Below are positions 9,596 to 17,821 of a DNA stretch of 64,000 nt, one piece after another. The notes beneath the pieces are model-generated. The model did not search any database. It worked only from the letters and a program-made list of their open reading frames with translations, and was not told the origin of the DNA. The number at the start of each line of letters is the position of its first letter. Position 1 is the first letter of the stretch. A program made the translations under genes and the position numbers. This DNA comes from Myxococcus dinghuensis (lineage in GTDB: Bacteria > Myxococcota > Myxococcia > Myxococcales > Myxococcaceae). The stretch is taken from positions 62,001 through 126,000 of the forward strand of contig NZ_JAKCFB010000019.1 in NCBI RefSeq assembly GCF_024198235.1, written 5' to 3'.

Positions 9596-10857
9596 GGGCG
9601 GACGGCGGCGGTCAGCAGGTGCTGCCGCAGCATCTCCAGCGAATGGGAAGCGGCGAACAGCCGTACGCGGTCTCTATCTCCCGAGATGGAGATGCGGTCC
9701 ACCCGGGTGGGCACACCGGGCGCCGCGAGGCCGCAGTACACGGTGCCGACCGGGTCCTCGGGACTCCCTCCACCCGGGCCCGCGTATCCGGTCACGGACA
9801 GGCCATACGTGGCGCCGCACGCGGCGCGGATGCCCTCGGCCATCGCGAGAGCCGTCTGCCGGGAGACGGCGGAATGACGCTCGAGGACCTCGGGGGGAAC
9901 CCCCGCCCAGGCGGACTTCAGCTTCTCCGAGTAGACCACCGCCCCACCGACGAAGGTGTTGCTGGCCCCTGGCACCGCGGTGATGCGCTGGGCGACGAGT
10001 CCGCCGGTGCAGCTCTCCGCGGCCGCCAGCGTGGCACTCTCCCGACCGAGCAGACCGAGCAGGACCGGCACGTACTCCTCCGCGTCCGCACCGAAGACGC
10101 GCGGGCCCAACACGCGGCGACAGTCGGCCTCGACGGCGGCCAGCGCGGCGTCTGCCTCCGCCTGGGAGGGGGCCTCGGCCATCAGCTTGAGGTGGTTCTC
10201 CGGCGCGTGCGTCCGGAAGCCGAACACCACGCGGGGATGGAGCGGGGCGAGCGGCGCCACGGCCAGGTCCAGCTCCGACTCCGGGATGCCCACCGTCTTC
10301 AGCAGGCGGAAGGCACGGAAGACGCGCCCCGGGCGCGACTCCAGCTCCGTCTGGATGCGGGGGAGCACCACGGCGTTCAGCAGCGCGCGGAACTCCCTCG
10401 GGACGCCCGGCAGGAAGAAGAGCCGGCAGCGCCCCAGGGTGAGCACGACGAGGGGCGCCGAACCCTCCGGATTGCGCACCGGCTCCGCGCCCCGGGGGAT
10501 GCGCGCCATGCGCAGGGCGCTCGGGTTGATGGAGGCGCCTCGCGCGGCGTAACGCTCGCGCAGCCAGCCGAGCACCCGGGCGTCCTCCTCCAGGGGGACT
10601 CCGGCCGCCGAGGCCGCGCACTCCAGGGTGAAGTCATCGGCGGTGGGGCCCAGTCCTCCGGAGACGACCACCACGTCCGCGCGGGAGGCAGCCTCCAGCA
10701 GCGCCTGGGTGATGTCGGGGCGTACGTCGCCCACCAGCACCACGCGCTCGACCTTCACCCCCAGGTCGAACAGGCGCGCTTCCAGGTAGGTACTGTTCGT
10801 ATCGGTGATGAGGCCGGTGACCAGTTCGTCACCCGTACACAGCAGCTCGACGCGCAT
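9592..10857 (-). CDS. cinA: CinA-family protein (competence/damage-inducible, NMN amidohydrolase)
   Basis: This 421-residue protein has the full two-domain CinA structure. The N-terminal MoaB/MogA-like domain (MRVELLCTGDELVTGLITDTN, then VVVSGGLGPTADD) is a COG1058 pyrophosphatase-like module. The C-terminal domain (about residues 255-415; LAAAESCTGGLVAQRIT, VTGYAGPGGGSPEDPVGTVYCG) is the nicotinamide-nucleotide amidohydrolase (PncC) module that recycles NMN. In many bacteria cinA sits directly upstream of recA in one operon. Here the two are within 2.1 kb but convergent, separated by two genes. It overlaps the next gene by 4 nt and lies 135 nt downstream of pssA. Confidence 0.92.
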   Translation of the reverse strand: MRVELLCTGDELVTGLITDTNSTYLEARLFDLGVKVERVVLVGDVRPDITQALLEAASRADVVVVSGGLGPTADDFTLECAASAAGVPLEEDARVLGWLRERYAARGASINPSALRMARIPRGAEPVRNPEGSAPLVVLTLGRCRLFFLPGVPREFRALLNAVVLPRIQTELESRPGRVFRAFRLLKTVGIPESELDLAVAPLAPLHPRVVFGFRTHAPENHLKLMAEAPSQAEADAALAAVEADCRRVLGPRVFGADAEEYVPVLLGLLGRESATLAAAESCTGGLVAQRITAVPGASNTFVGGAVVYSEKLKSAWAGVPPEVLERHSAVSRQTALAMAEGIRAACGATYGLSVTGYAGPGGGSPEDPVGTVYCGLAAPGVPTRVDRISISGDRDRVRLFAASHSLEMLRQHLLTAAVRP

Positions 10858-10992
10858 GGGCCGCGCATCCTAGCGACAGTGGGGAGCCTCGGCACGGACC
10901 ATGCGCGGCCCAGCTCCCCCACCCCAGCACGTCCCCTGGCCCGGCCCCCGGTCGGGCGGGAGGGCGCGCCGCCCCGTGGACGGCGGGGAGCC

Positions 10993-11853
10993 TCAGAGGA
11001 ACGCGGGCCCGTTGCCGCCAGTCCCAGGACCGCCGTCGGCGTCGTCCTCGTCCTCATCCTCGTCGTCGATGACGGCGGCGACGACCGCCGAGCCCGCCAG
11101 CTTGCGTGCCGCCAGGTGGCTGCGGACCTGGAACGCGGACTCCACCAGCCCCAGGGCCAGGTACGCGCCACAGCACGCCACCAGCACCCAGGCCGGGTGG
11201 TACTGCGTCGCGATGGCCACGCCCCCGAGCACCAGCAGCATGAACACCGCCGCGCTCTTCCGGTTGGGGCGCGCGTCCTTGAAGGTGCGGTAGCGCACCG
11301 TGGAGACCATCAGCAACGACAGGCCCGCGACGGCCACCGCCACCGGCACCGAGGCCGACTCGCGCAGCGGCTCGCCATGCGAGGCCGCGTGGTGAGAGAT
11401 GATGACGGAGACCAGCATGCCCGCGGCGATGGGGATGGGCAGGCCCACGAAGAAGCGGCCTCCGCCCCCGTGCGGGTTGCGGGCGGCCAGCACGTTGAAG
11501 CGCGCCAGGCGCAGCGCGCCGCAGGCGGCGAAGGAGAAGGCGATGAACATGCCCGCGAAGCCCAGGGGTTCCAGCGCCCACTTGTAGACGAGCAGCGAGG
11601 GCGCCGCCCCGAACGAGACGACGTCCGCCAGGCTGTCGAGCTGCACGCCGAAGTCGCTCTGCGTCTTCGTCAGCCGCGCGACGCGACCGTCGAAGCCGTC
11701 GAAGAACATCGCGAAGAAGATGGCCAACGAGGCCTGATAGAGCTGGACGGGACCTGCCTCACCCGAGCAGAGCGTGAGGGCATAGAAGCCACAGAAGATG
11801 GACGTGACGGTGAAGAGGTTCGGCAGCACGAACATCAATTTCCGCAACTTCAT
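10993..11853 (-). CDS. pssA: CDP-diacylglycerol-serine O-phosphatidyltransferase
   Basis: This 286-residue integral membrane enzyme should join CDP-diacylglycerol and serine to make phosphatidylserine, the precursor of phosphatidylethanolamine. The CDP-alcohol phosphatidyltransferase signature DGxxARx8Gx3Dx3D is present as DGFDGRVAR...GVQLDSLAD (about residues 52-76). Six or more hydrophobic segments follow. The C-terminus carries an acidic run (about DDEDEDEDD) and a Gly-rich tail not seen in all homologues. The start has GAGGGAA upstream. It is the first gene of the minus-strand run towards cinA. An AT-rich patch at 11924-11936 in the 118-bp gap to the divergent hydrolase gene could be a promoter for either. 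Confidence 0.93.
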   Translation of the reverse strand: MKLRKLMFVLPNLFTVTSIFCGFYALTLCSGEAGPVQLYQASLAIFFAMFFDGFDGRVARLTKTQSDFGVQLDSLADVVSFGAAPSLLVYKWALEPLGFAGMFIAFSFAACGALRLARFNVLAARNPHGGGGRFFVGLPIPIAAGMLVSVIISHHAASHGEPLRESASVPVAVAVAGLSLLMVSTVRYRTFKDARPNRKSAAVFMLLVLGGVAIATQYHPAWVLVACCGAYLALGLVESAFQVRSHLAARKLAGSAVVAAVIDDEDEDEDDADGGPGTGGNGPAFL

Positions 11854-11971
11854 CGTTCCCTCGACTTCCTCTGATGCCCGTGAGTACCTGGCAACAGGAC
11901 GGCCGGTGAACGGACCTTAGCAGGGTTTTATTTAGAGCACCGTCAGACCGAGGGGTCGGCAAGGAGGCGGC

Positions 11972-13099
11972 ATGGAAGGCTGGCGCTGGGCGGTGTGGGT
12001 GCTGGTCGCCGCGCTCGTCCTGGTCCTGGGGAATGTCCTGTGGGTGGTGCTGGTTCGGCGCTGGTACCGGCTGCGCACCCCGCTTCCCCAGGCGTTCAAG
12101 GCGAGGTGCGCGGACGGCTGGGAGCTGACGGTCCACGTGCGGCGGGCCCCGAAGCGGCGCTTCGAGGAGCCAGTGCTGCTGTGCCATGGCCTGGCGGCGA
12201 ACCGCTTCACCTTCGACTTCGAGCCCCCCTACTCCGTGGCCCACTTCCTGGCCGAGGTGGGCTTCGACTGCTTCAGCGTGGAGTGGCGGGGCACGGGGCA
12301 CTCGCGGATGCCGCCCCCGGGGCGGAGGTACACGGACTTCACCATCGATGACCACGTCCACCAGGACGGGCCGGCGCTCATCGAGCTGGCGCTGCGGGAG
12401 AGCGGGGCGAAGCGGGCGTTCTGGCTCGGTCATTCCCTGGGCGGGCTCGTGGGCTACGCGCTCGCGCAGGGCGCGGAGGGGGAGAAGCTCGCGGGGCTGC
12501 TGACGCTCGGGGCGCCGGTGCACTTCAAGTCGGAGCCCTTCCTGCGCACGCTCATCTCCCTGGGCGTGCGCGCGGCCTGGCCGGGGCGGCTGCGTCAGGA
12601 GTGGATGAGCGCCAGCCTCGCGCCGTTCCTCGGTTACGTGACGCTGCCCCTGTCCGACCTCGTGGTGAATCCGCTGCACATCCCGCCGCGCATCCAGCGG
12701 CAGGTCTACGCGAACATGATGTCGTCGATGAGCCGCAAGGTGCTGCTCCAGTTCCAGGACTGGATCGAACACGACGCGTTCCGCTCCTTCGACCGGACCA
12801 CCGACTGGCGCGCGGGCATCTCCCGACTCCAGTTGCCCATGCTCGTCATGGGCGGCAGCGCGGACAAGTTGGCCACGGCGGAGAACGTGGAGAGCCAGTT
12901 CGCGCTCATCACCGCCCAGGACCGCACCCTGCACATCTTCGGCAGGGACCATGGCGACAAGATGGACTACGGCCATGGCGACCTCGTCTTCGGCACCGGC
13001 GCGCCCGAGGAGGTCTATCCCATCATCCGCGACTGGTTGGTCCGGCACGCGACCGAGATTTCCCCCACCGCCGCGAGCGCGACCTCGGCATCCGACTGA
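11972..13099 (+). CDS. alpha/beta hydrolase with N-terminal membrane anchor
   Basis: This 375-residue protein starts with one hydrophobic helix (residues about 6-29), followed by an alpha/beta hydrolase domain. The oxyanion HG motif is in LLCHGLAANRF. The nucleophile elbow is GHSLGG with Ser155. A likely acid is the Asp in GGSADKLAT, and a likely catalytic His is in DYGHGDL (about residue 335). The fold and cap region resemble lysophospholipase/esterase-type serine hydrolases; the substrate is unknown. A start with GGAGG 6-8 nt upstream supports the ATG. It converges on the beta-helix lipoprotein gene with a 12-nt gap. Confidence 0.85.
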   Translation: MEGWRWAVWVLVAALVLVLGNVLWVVLVRRWYRLRTPLPQAFKARCADGWELTVHVRRAPKRRFEEPVLLCHGLAANRFTFDFEPPYSVAHFLAEVGFDCFSVEWRGTGHSRMPPPGRRYTDFTIDDHVHQDGPALIELALRESGAKRAFWLGHSLGGLVGYALAQGAEGEKLAGLLTLGAPVHFKSEPFLRTLISLGVRAAWPGRLRQEWMSASLAPFLGYVTLPLSDLVVNPLHIPPRIQRQVYANMMSSMSRKVLLQFQDWIEHDAFRSFDRTTDWRAGISRLQLPMLVMGGSADKLATAENVESQFALITAQDRTLHIFGRDHGDKMDYGHGDLVFGTGAPEEVYPIIRDWLVRHATEISPTAASATSASD

Positions 13100-13111
13100 C
13101 CCTGGCGCCCC

Positions 13112-14995
13112 TCAACGGTGGGGCCGGGGCCGCTCCAGCGATACGCAGCGCGCCTGCGTGCCCCGCAGGTCCTCCGCGCGCACGCGCGTCAACCGGACCC
13201 GCGTGGCCCCCGTGCATTCGGTCTCGACCAGGCCCCGCAGCGCGCCTTTCACGGAGAAGCCATCCACGCTCGCGGTGGCATCCTCCGCGACCGCCACGGC
13301 CCCCGCGACCGCCTCGCGCAGGTCGACCCCCGTCGCCTCCAGCGTCGCGCGGGTGTCCGCGAGCAGGCCCGCTTGCCCGCATCGCTCCAGTTCGATGTCG
13401 CGCAATACCGCCTTCGCGCCCTGGGCCACGAGGACACAGGCCCCCGCGGCGCCGCGCACCACCACGCCTTCGACGTCCGCGGCCCCCTGCCGCAAGTGCA
13501 GGGCCTCACCGTTGACGCCATCCCCGGAGCGCACGTTCACGAAAGTGCTGTTTCGCACGCGCACGCGGCCACCCATCGCCATGAGCCCGTATTCTGAAGC
13601 GTCCTCGACACGGAGCCGGTGCACGTCCGCGACGGACCCCACGAGTTGAACCGCTCCATGACCGCCACTGCCCCGCACGACCACGTCCTCCAGCGAGACG
13701 CCTCGTGAGGCCGCGACGGTCAGCCCCGCTCGCGTCGCCCCCAAGGACAGCAGGTCCCGCACGTCCAGCGTGTCGACCCGCGACGCGGAGACCGCCACCT
13801 CGAATCCGAGGACGCGAACGTCTTCCAGCGTCAGGCCCCCCTCCACCACCGAGAAGGCCGCGCCTGTGCCACGCTCGGCCGTCGCGCCCCGCACCCGGGC
13901 CGTCCCGCCGTCCATGCCCAACGCGGTGACGGGCCCCGTGAAGGTGACGTCCGCCAGTTCCGCGTGAGAGCCCGTGCCCCGCACCCGCACCGCGCGCCGG
14001 AAGGGCCCGACGAAGCGCACCTCCCGCAGCCACACCTCACGCGCTACCGCTCCGGACGCGGGCCCTGCGTCAGTCGAACCAGACACCGACCCACCCATGG
14101 CGAGACGCGGTCGACCTGCCTCCACAAGGGAGGCCGGCTCGCTCACCGCCCCGTCCCGTGTCGCTGCCTCGGCGCGAGAAGCCGGCTCGCTCACCGCCCC
14201 CTCCCGTGTCGCTGCCTCGGCGCGAGAAGCCGGCTCGCTCACCGCCCCCTCCCGTGTCGCTGCCTCGGCGCGAGAAGCCGGCTCGCTCACCGCCCCCTCC
14301 CGTGTCGCTGCCTCGGCGCGAAACGCCGGCGCGCTCACCACTCCCTCCCGTGTCGCCGCCTCCACTCGCGAGGCTGGCCCACTCACCGCTCCGCCTCGTG
14401 TCGCGGAATTCTCGATACGAGACCGCGCCGCGACCACAGGGGAGGCAGCCTCTGGCTCCACCAGCACGCCCACGGTCTCCGCCACCGTGGCCTCGAACCG
14501 CGACGCCTCCACTTCCAGGCGTCCCCCGGTCAGGCGCACCGCCCCGCGCCGCTGCCCGCCGAAGGTCATCCGCTCCAGCCGCACCCGCCCTCCCCCGGAG
14601 ACCTCCAGCCCCCAGGCGCCCCCCCGCACCTCGACTCCCGCCAGCGCGGCCCCGCCCGACACCCGCAGCACCGTGCCGTCCCCGTCCCCTTCCCCGGGCA
14701 GGAGGACCGCGCCCGCCCCCGCCCCCTCCAGCCGGGTGTCCGGGGGAACCACATGGGGCCCCGGGTAGTCCCCCGGAGCCAGGTGCACCGTCAGCGGCCC
14801 GCGACGGCCCAGCGCCTCGGACAGCGACCGCAGCGGCCGTGCCCGGCTCCCGTCACCGGGGGTGTCTCGCCCGGCGTCCACCCAGAGCTCGACACGGGCC
14901 TCACCCTCCGGGGAGGGGGCGGACGGACCCGTCCCCGGGCTCTTGCAAGCCGCGCACAGCAGGATCAGCAGCGCTGGAAGCGTCCGGTAGCTCAC
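13112..14995 (-). CDS. right-handed beta-helix lipoprotein with internal repeat insert
   Basis: The chosen start is GTG at 14995 (MSYRTLPALLILLCAACKSPG), because it gives a short lipoprotein signal with a candidate lipidated Cys17. The 627-residue product begins its mature part with WVDAGRDTPGDGSRARPLRSLSEAL, a typical DUF1565/Pbl-type entry to a parallel beta-helix. Many short strand repeats follow with V/L at regular spacing and turns such as GGxxxLEDV. Between the two helix halves (about residues 200-300) lies a Glu/Ala/Ser/Pro-rich insert made of six copies of a 16-residue repeat. Such helices bind polysaccharide or act as surface adhesins, but no catalytic residues can be assigned. Probable location is the outer membrane. 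Confidence 0.75.
   Translation of the reverse strand: MSYRTLPALLILLCAACKSPGTGPSAPSPEGEARVELWVDAGRDTPGDGSRARPLRSLSEALGRRGPLTVHLAPGDYPGPHVVPPDTRLEGAGAGAVLLPGEGDGDGTVLRVSGGAALAGVEVRGGAWGLEVSGGGRVRLERMTFGGQRRGAVRLTGGRLEVEASRFEATVAETVGVLVEPEAASPVVAARSRIENSATRGGAVSGPASRVEAATREGVVSAPAFRAEAATREGAVSEPASRAEAATREGAVSEPASRAEAATREGAVSEPASRAEAATRDGAVSEPASLVEAGRPRLAMGGSVSGSTDAGPASGAVAREVWLREVRFVGPFRRAVRVRGTGSHAELADVTFTGPVTALGMDGGTARVRGATAERGTGAAFSVVEGGLTLEDVRVLGFEVAVSASRVDTLDVRDLLSLGATRAGLTVAASRGVSLEDVVVRGSGGHGAVQLVGSVADVHRLRVEDASEYGLMAMGGRVRVRNSTFVNVRSGDGVNGEALHLRQGAADVEGVVVRGAAGACVLVAQGAKAVLRDIELERCGQAGLLADTRATLEATGVDLREAVAGAVAVAEDATASVDGFSVKGALRGLVETECTGATRVRLTRVRAEDLRGTQARCVSLERPRPHR
14113..14400 (-). 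repeat. six tandem 48-bp repeats inside the beta-helix lipoprotein gene
   Basis: Units begin at 14113, 14161, 14209, 14257, 14305 and 14353. The copies at 14161, 14209 and 14257 are identical at all 48 positions; the outer copies have diverged. All are in frame and encode the 16-residue unit EPASRAEAATREGAVS with variations. The pattern fits recent slippage or unequal crossing-over in a flexible loop. Confidence 0.95.
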
Positions 14996-15244
14996 GTCGT
15001 CGGAAATCCTAGCCCGACAACGGGCCCGGGCGCGTGGCGCGCGATCAGAGACACGCGCCAAAGGATCGAAATCCCAATGACTTTCTTTCCCGGACGATCA
15101 TCCCAGACACATTTCCAACACGCGCGACCCATGGTGTCGAAGCGTGTCTCAGGAGGCACATCCACCCTCTGTCTACGCCCGGTGTTTCATGGAGCCAACT
15201 TTTCGTCTGGAGGCCGATTTTCCGGCCTCGGAACGCGGTCAGCA

Positions 15245-15273
15245 TTGACAGGGAAAAGAGCGATTTGTTACCA
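15245..15273 (+). promoter_or_regulatory. candidate sigma-70 type promoter for HU
   Basis: A perfect -35 hexamer TTGACA is at 15245-15250. A weak -10 (TTACCA, 15268-15273) follows at 17-bp spacing. Transcription from here would give a leader of about 45 nt to the HU start. This is the clearest element in the 330-bp gap 14996-15325, which is otherwise less GC-rich than its surroundings and has no gene I can support. Confidence 0.4.
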
Positions 15274-15325
15274 CCGCTCGGCTTACGCACATTCAAGGCC
15301 AGACAACGCAGGACGGAGGGGCGTA

Positions 15326-15595
15326 ATGACCAAGGCAGAGCTCGTCGAGGTGGTGGCGGCGCAGACACGTCTCACCAAGAAGTCGGCGGCGCAGATCCTC
15401 GACATCGTCTTCACCAACATCGGCAAGGCGGTGAAGAAGGACGCGCGCTTCAGCTATCCCGGCTTCGGCACCTGGTCGGTTCGTTCCCGCAAGGCGCGGA
15501 AGATTCGCAATCCGCAGACCAACGAGATGATGAAGCTGAAGGCGTCGAAGACCATCGGCTTCCGGCCGGCCAAGGAGCTGAAGAACTCGCTGTAG
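15326..15595 (+). CDS. HU-family DNA-binding protein
   Basis: This is an 89-residue HU/IHF family protein, close to the usual 90. It starts at MTKAELVEVVAAQTRLTKKSA after a GGAGGGG site. The conserved core FSYPGFGTWSVRSRKARKIRNP is the family signature at the base of the DNA-binding arm, and FRPAKELK closes the fold. As a dimer it bends and compacts DNA without strict sequence specificity. It is a single-gene unit with its own promoter candidate and a strong hairpin 68 nt after the stop. Longer in-frame extensions upstream run antisense through the lipoprotein gene and are not real. Confidence 0.95.
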   Translation: MTKAELVEVVAAQTRLTKKSAAQILDIVFTNIGKAVKKDARFSYPGFGTWSVRSRKARKIRNPQTNEMMKLKASKTIGFRPAKELKNSL

Positions 15596-15662
15596 TGTGT
15601 CCCGCCACCCCGGTCCGCGCCATGGCGTCCCCGGGACCCGTGGCGGATCGGGCAACAGCGTT

Positions 15663-15693
15663 CAGGGGCGCTGCCTCACGGGCGGCGCCCCTG
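15663..15693. terminator. bidirectional hairpin between HU and M23 peptidase genes
   Basis: A 13-bp stem with one T-G wobble (CAGGGGCGCTGCC at 15663-15675 with 15681-15693) closes a 5-nt TCACG loop. A short ATTCGTT follows on the plus strand. It sits between convergent genes and could terminate both. Confidence 0.65.
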
Positions 15694-15706
15694 ATTCGTT
15701 GCGGGC

Positions 15707-16672
15707 TCAGGAGCCGGTGTCGCTCCGGGCGACGGGCGGGCCCCGCGGGCGCTGCGCGTCCTCGTCCGGGAGCGCGTCCAGCGGATCCAACGCCTGTCCG
15801 TCGCGCCACAGCTCGAAGTGCACGTGCACGCCGGTGGCGAGCCCCGTCTCCCCGGCCAGCCCCACGGCGTGGCCCAGGTCCAGGACCTCCCCCGGCTCCA
15901 CCAGCACGCGGGACAGGTGGCTGTAGCGCGTCAGCCAGCGGCCGTCATGCTGCACCTCCACCTGGAGGCCATGGTCGCCATTCCAGCCCGCACGCAGCAC
16001 CACGCCCTTGGCGGCGGTGTAGACGACCTGCCCCTGCTTCGCCGCGAGGTCCACGCCCAGGTGGCGACGCAGCTCGCCCATGATGGGGTGCCAGCGCTGG
16101 CCGAAGACGCTGGTGATGGTGACCGGCTCGACGGGCCAGGACAGCCGGGGAAGCCCGCCCACGTCCTCGGGGTGCTCCAGCCGGCGCAGCTCCGCCATGC
16201 GCACCGCGAGCCGCCCCACGCGCAGCACCACGCCCTCCGCGAGCGCGCCCGGCATGTCTCCGTAGGTGCGGCCGTCCAGCTCCAGTTCGGCCTCCAGGAC
16301 GGTGCGGGCTCGCGACACGTCCCGGGCGTCGGTGCGCTCCACCGCGCGCGACAGGAAGGCGTCCAGGAGGCCGTTCATCAGCTCCCAGTTCTCCGCCTGT
16401 CCGGCGGGCATCGTCCCGCCCCGGGCCACCTGTCGGCGGAAGGACCGCGAGCGCTCCGCGAACGTCGACAGCGCCGACTGGAGCTCCGCGGAGGGCTCCG
16501 GGGCGGCCCTCCGGAGGGCGGGGTTCGCGGGCGCATGCTCCGGCGCAGCCGCCGCGCGGTACGTCGAGGGCTCCGGCTCGCTGTAGAGCTCCTCGAAGCT
16601 CATCTTCTGCTCGGCACGCGAGCCGGAGCAGGCACAGACACTGACGAAGGCGAGCAGGGGCAGTCGACGCAC
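15707..16672 (-). CDS. M23-family (LytM) peptidoglycan endopeptidase-like lipoprotein
   Basis: This 321-residue protein has a short hydrophobic leader ending SVCACSGS, with Cys15 a probable lipidation site. A helical region (about 60-170) with charged repeats precedes the peptidase domain (about 183-300). Zinc ligands of M23 are present: H204 and D208 in HLGVDLAA, and H285 in HVHFE with H283 as the conserved partner; YSHLS (250-254) is also typical. Active-site completeness suggests a true D,D-endopeptidase rather than an EnvC-like activator. It may act on peptidoglycan in the periplasm. It ends at a shared hairpin facing HU and lies 49 nt downstream of the threonine aldolase gene. Confidence 0.9.
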   Translation of the reverse strand: MRRLPLLAFVSVCACSGSRAEQKMSFEELYSEPEPSTYRAAAAPEHAPANPALRRAAPEPSAELQSALSTFAERSRSFRRQVARGGTMPAGQAENWELMNGLLDAFLSRAVERTDARDVSRARTVLEAELELDGRTYGDMPGALAEGVVLRVGRLAVRMAELRRLEHPEDVGGLPRLSWPVEPVTITSVFGQRWHPIMGELRRHLGVDLAAKQGQVVYTAAKGVVLRAGWNGDHGLQVEVQHDGRWLTRYSHLSRVLVEPGEVLDLGHAVGLAGETGLATGVHVHFELWRDGQALDPLDALPDEDAQRPRGPPVARSDTGS

Positions 16673-16721
16673 GGCCCGGCGAGCCTACCACGCTCCGCCG
16701 GACACGCCCGCCCGCCTGCCC

Positions 16722-17753
16722 TCAAGCGACGACGGCACGACGGATGCGCGCCAGGGCCTCGTCGATGTCCCGGGTCGACACATCCAGGTGTGTCACCAGG
16801 CGCAGCAGGCCCGGGCCTCCCGCCGTGTTCGTCAGCACACCGTGGCGGGCCAGCAGGGCGACCGTCTCCGGGGCCGGGCGCGAGGCGAACTCGGCGACCA
16901 CCATGTTCGTCTCCACGTGGGCCGCGTCCACCTTCACCCCCGGAAGCTGCGCCAGCCCCGCCGCGAGCCGCCTGGCGTTCGCGTGGTCCTCGGCGAGCCG
17001 CTCGACGTGGTGCTCCAGCGCGTGGAGCGCCGCGGCGGCCAGGATGCCCGCCTGGCGCATGGCGCCGCCCAACCGCTTGCGCAGCCGGCGCGCCTCGCGG
17101 ATGAGGTCCGCGCGGCCCACCAGGGCGGAGCCCACCGGCGCGCCCAGGCCCTTGGAGAAGCACACCGCGGTGGTGTCCGTCAGCTTCGCCCACGACGACG
17201 CGGGGATGCCCGCCGCGACCTCCGCGTTGAACAGGCGCGCGCCGTCCAGGTGGACCGCGAGCCCCGCCTTGCGCGCGACCTCCACCACCGCGCGGAAGCG
17301 CTCCAGCGGCCACACCGCGCCGCCACCGCGGTTGTGCGTGTTCTCCAGCGACAGCAGGCGCGTGCGCGGGTTGTGGATGTTCTCCTCGCGCACCGCGGCC
17401 TCGACGACCTCGGGTGTGAGGAGGCCCCGCGTGCCCGGCAACGGCCCGGGCTGCACGCCCCACAGCGCGGGCACCGCGCCGCCCTCGTAGTGGAGGATGT
17501 GGCTGCCCGCCTCGGTCAGCACCTCGTCGCCCTGGCGGCAGTGCGCGCCGATGGCCAGTTGGTTGGCCTGCGTCCCGGAGGGCACGAAGAGGGCGGCCTC
17601 CAGACCGAGGCGCTCGGCGATGCGCGCCTCGAGGCGGAGCACCGTGGGGTCCTCGCCATAGACGTCGTCCCCCACCTCCGCGTCCGCGATGGCGCGGCGC
17701 ATGGCGGGGGTGGGCTTCGTGACGGTGTCGGAGCGGAAGTCGATGGGCTGCAT
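16722..17753 (-). CDS. ltaE: low-specificity L-threonine aldolase
   Basis: This 343-residue PLP enzyme should cleave L-threonine or L-allo-threonine to glycine and acetaldehyde. The start MQPIDFRSDTVTKPT has GGGAGAG just upstream and gives the family N-terminus. Signatures include DDVYGEDPT (29-37), FVPSGTQANQLA (56-67), SLENTHN (135-141), the HLDGARLFNA segment (168-177), and the PLP lysine K201 in CFSKGLGAPVGS. Length matches the family. It is divergent from nth by 68 bp. Confidence 0.93.
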   Translation of the reverse strand: MQPIDFRSDTVTKPTPAMRRAIADAEVGDDVYGEDPTVLRLEARIAERLGLEAALFVPSGTQANQLAIGAHCRQGDEVLTEAGSHILHYEGGAVPALWGVQPGPLPGTRGLLTPEVVEAAVREENIHNPRTRLLSLENTHNRGGGAVWPLERFRAVVEVARKAGLAVHLDGARLFNAEVAAGIPASSWAKLTDTTAVCFSKGLGAPVGSALVGRADLIREARRLRKRLGGAMRQAGILAAAALHALEHHVERLAEDHANARRLAAGLAQLPGVKVDAAHVETNMVVAEFASRPAPETVALLARHGVLTNTAGGPGLLRLVTHLDVSTRDIDEALARIRRAVVA

Positions 17754-17821
17754 GGCTCTCCCGGGAGGCGGGCTCCAGCGAGGACTTGGGGACGCGACGA
17801 GGGTTGTCATACAACGGCCGC

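Noticed and set aside
9484-11874. Open frame of 796 codons on the plus strand
   Set aside because: Antisense to cinA and pssA, which have clear motifs. Composition is that of a shadow.
14113-14400. 48-bp direct repeats as a CRISPR array
   Set aside because: The units are contiguous with no unique spacers, are in frame and encode a protein repeat.
13964-15325. In-frame extension upstream of HU
   Set aside because: It is antisense to the beta-helix lipoprotein gene and has no HU features. HU is complete from 15326.
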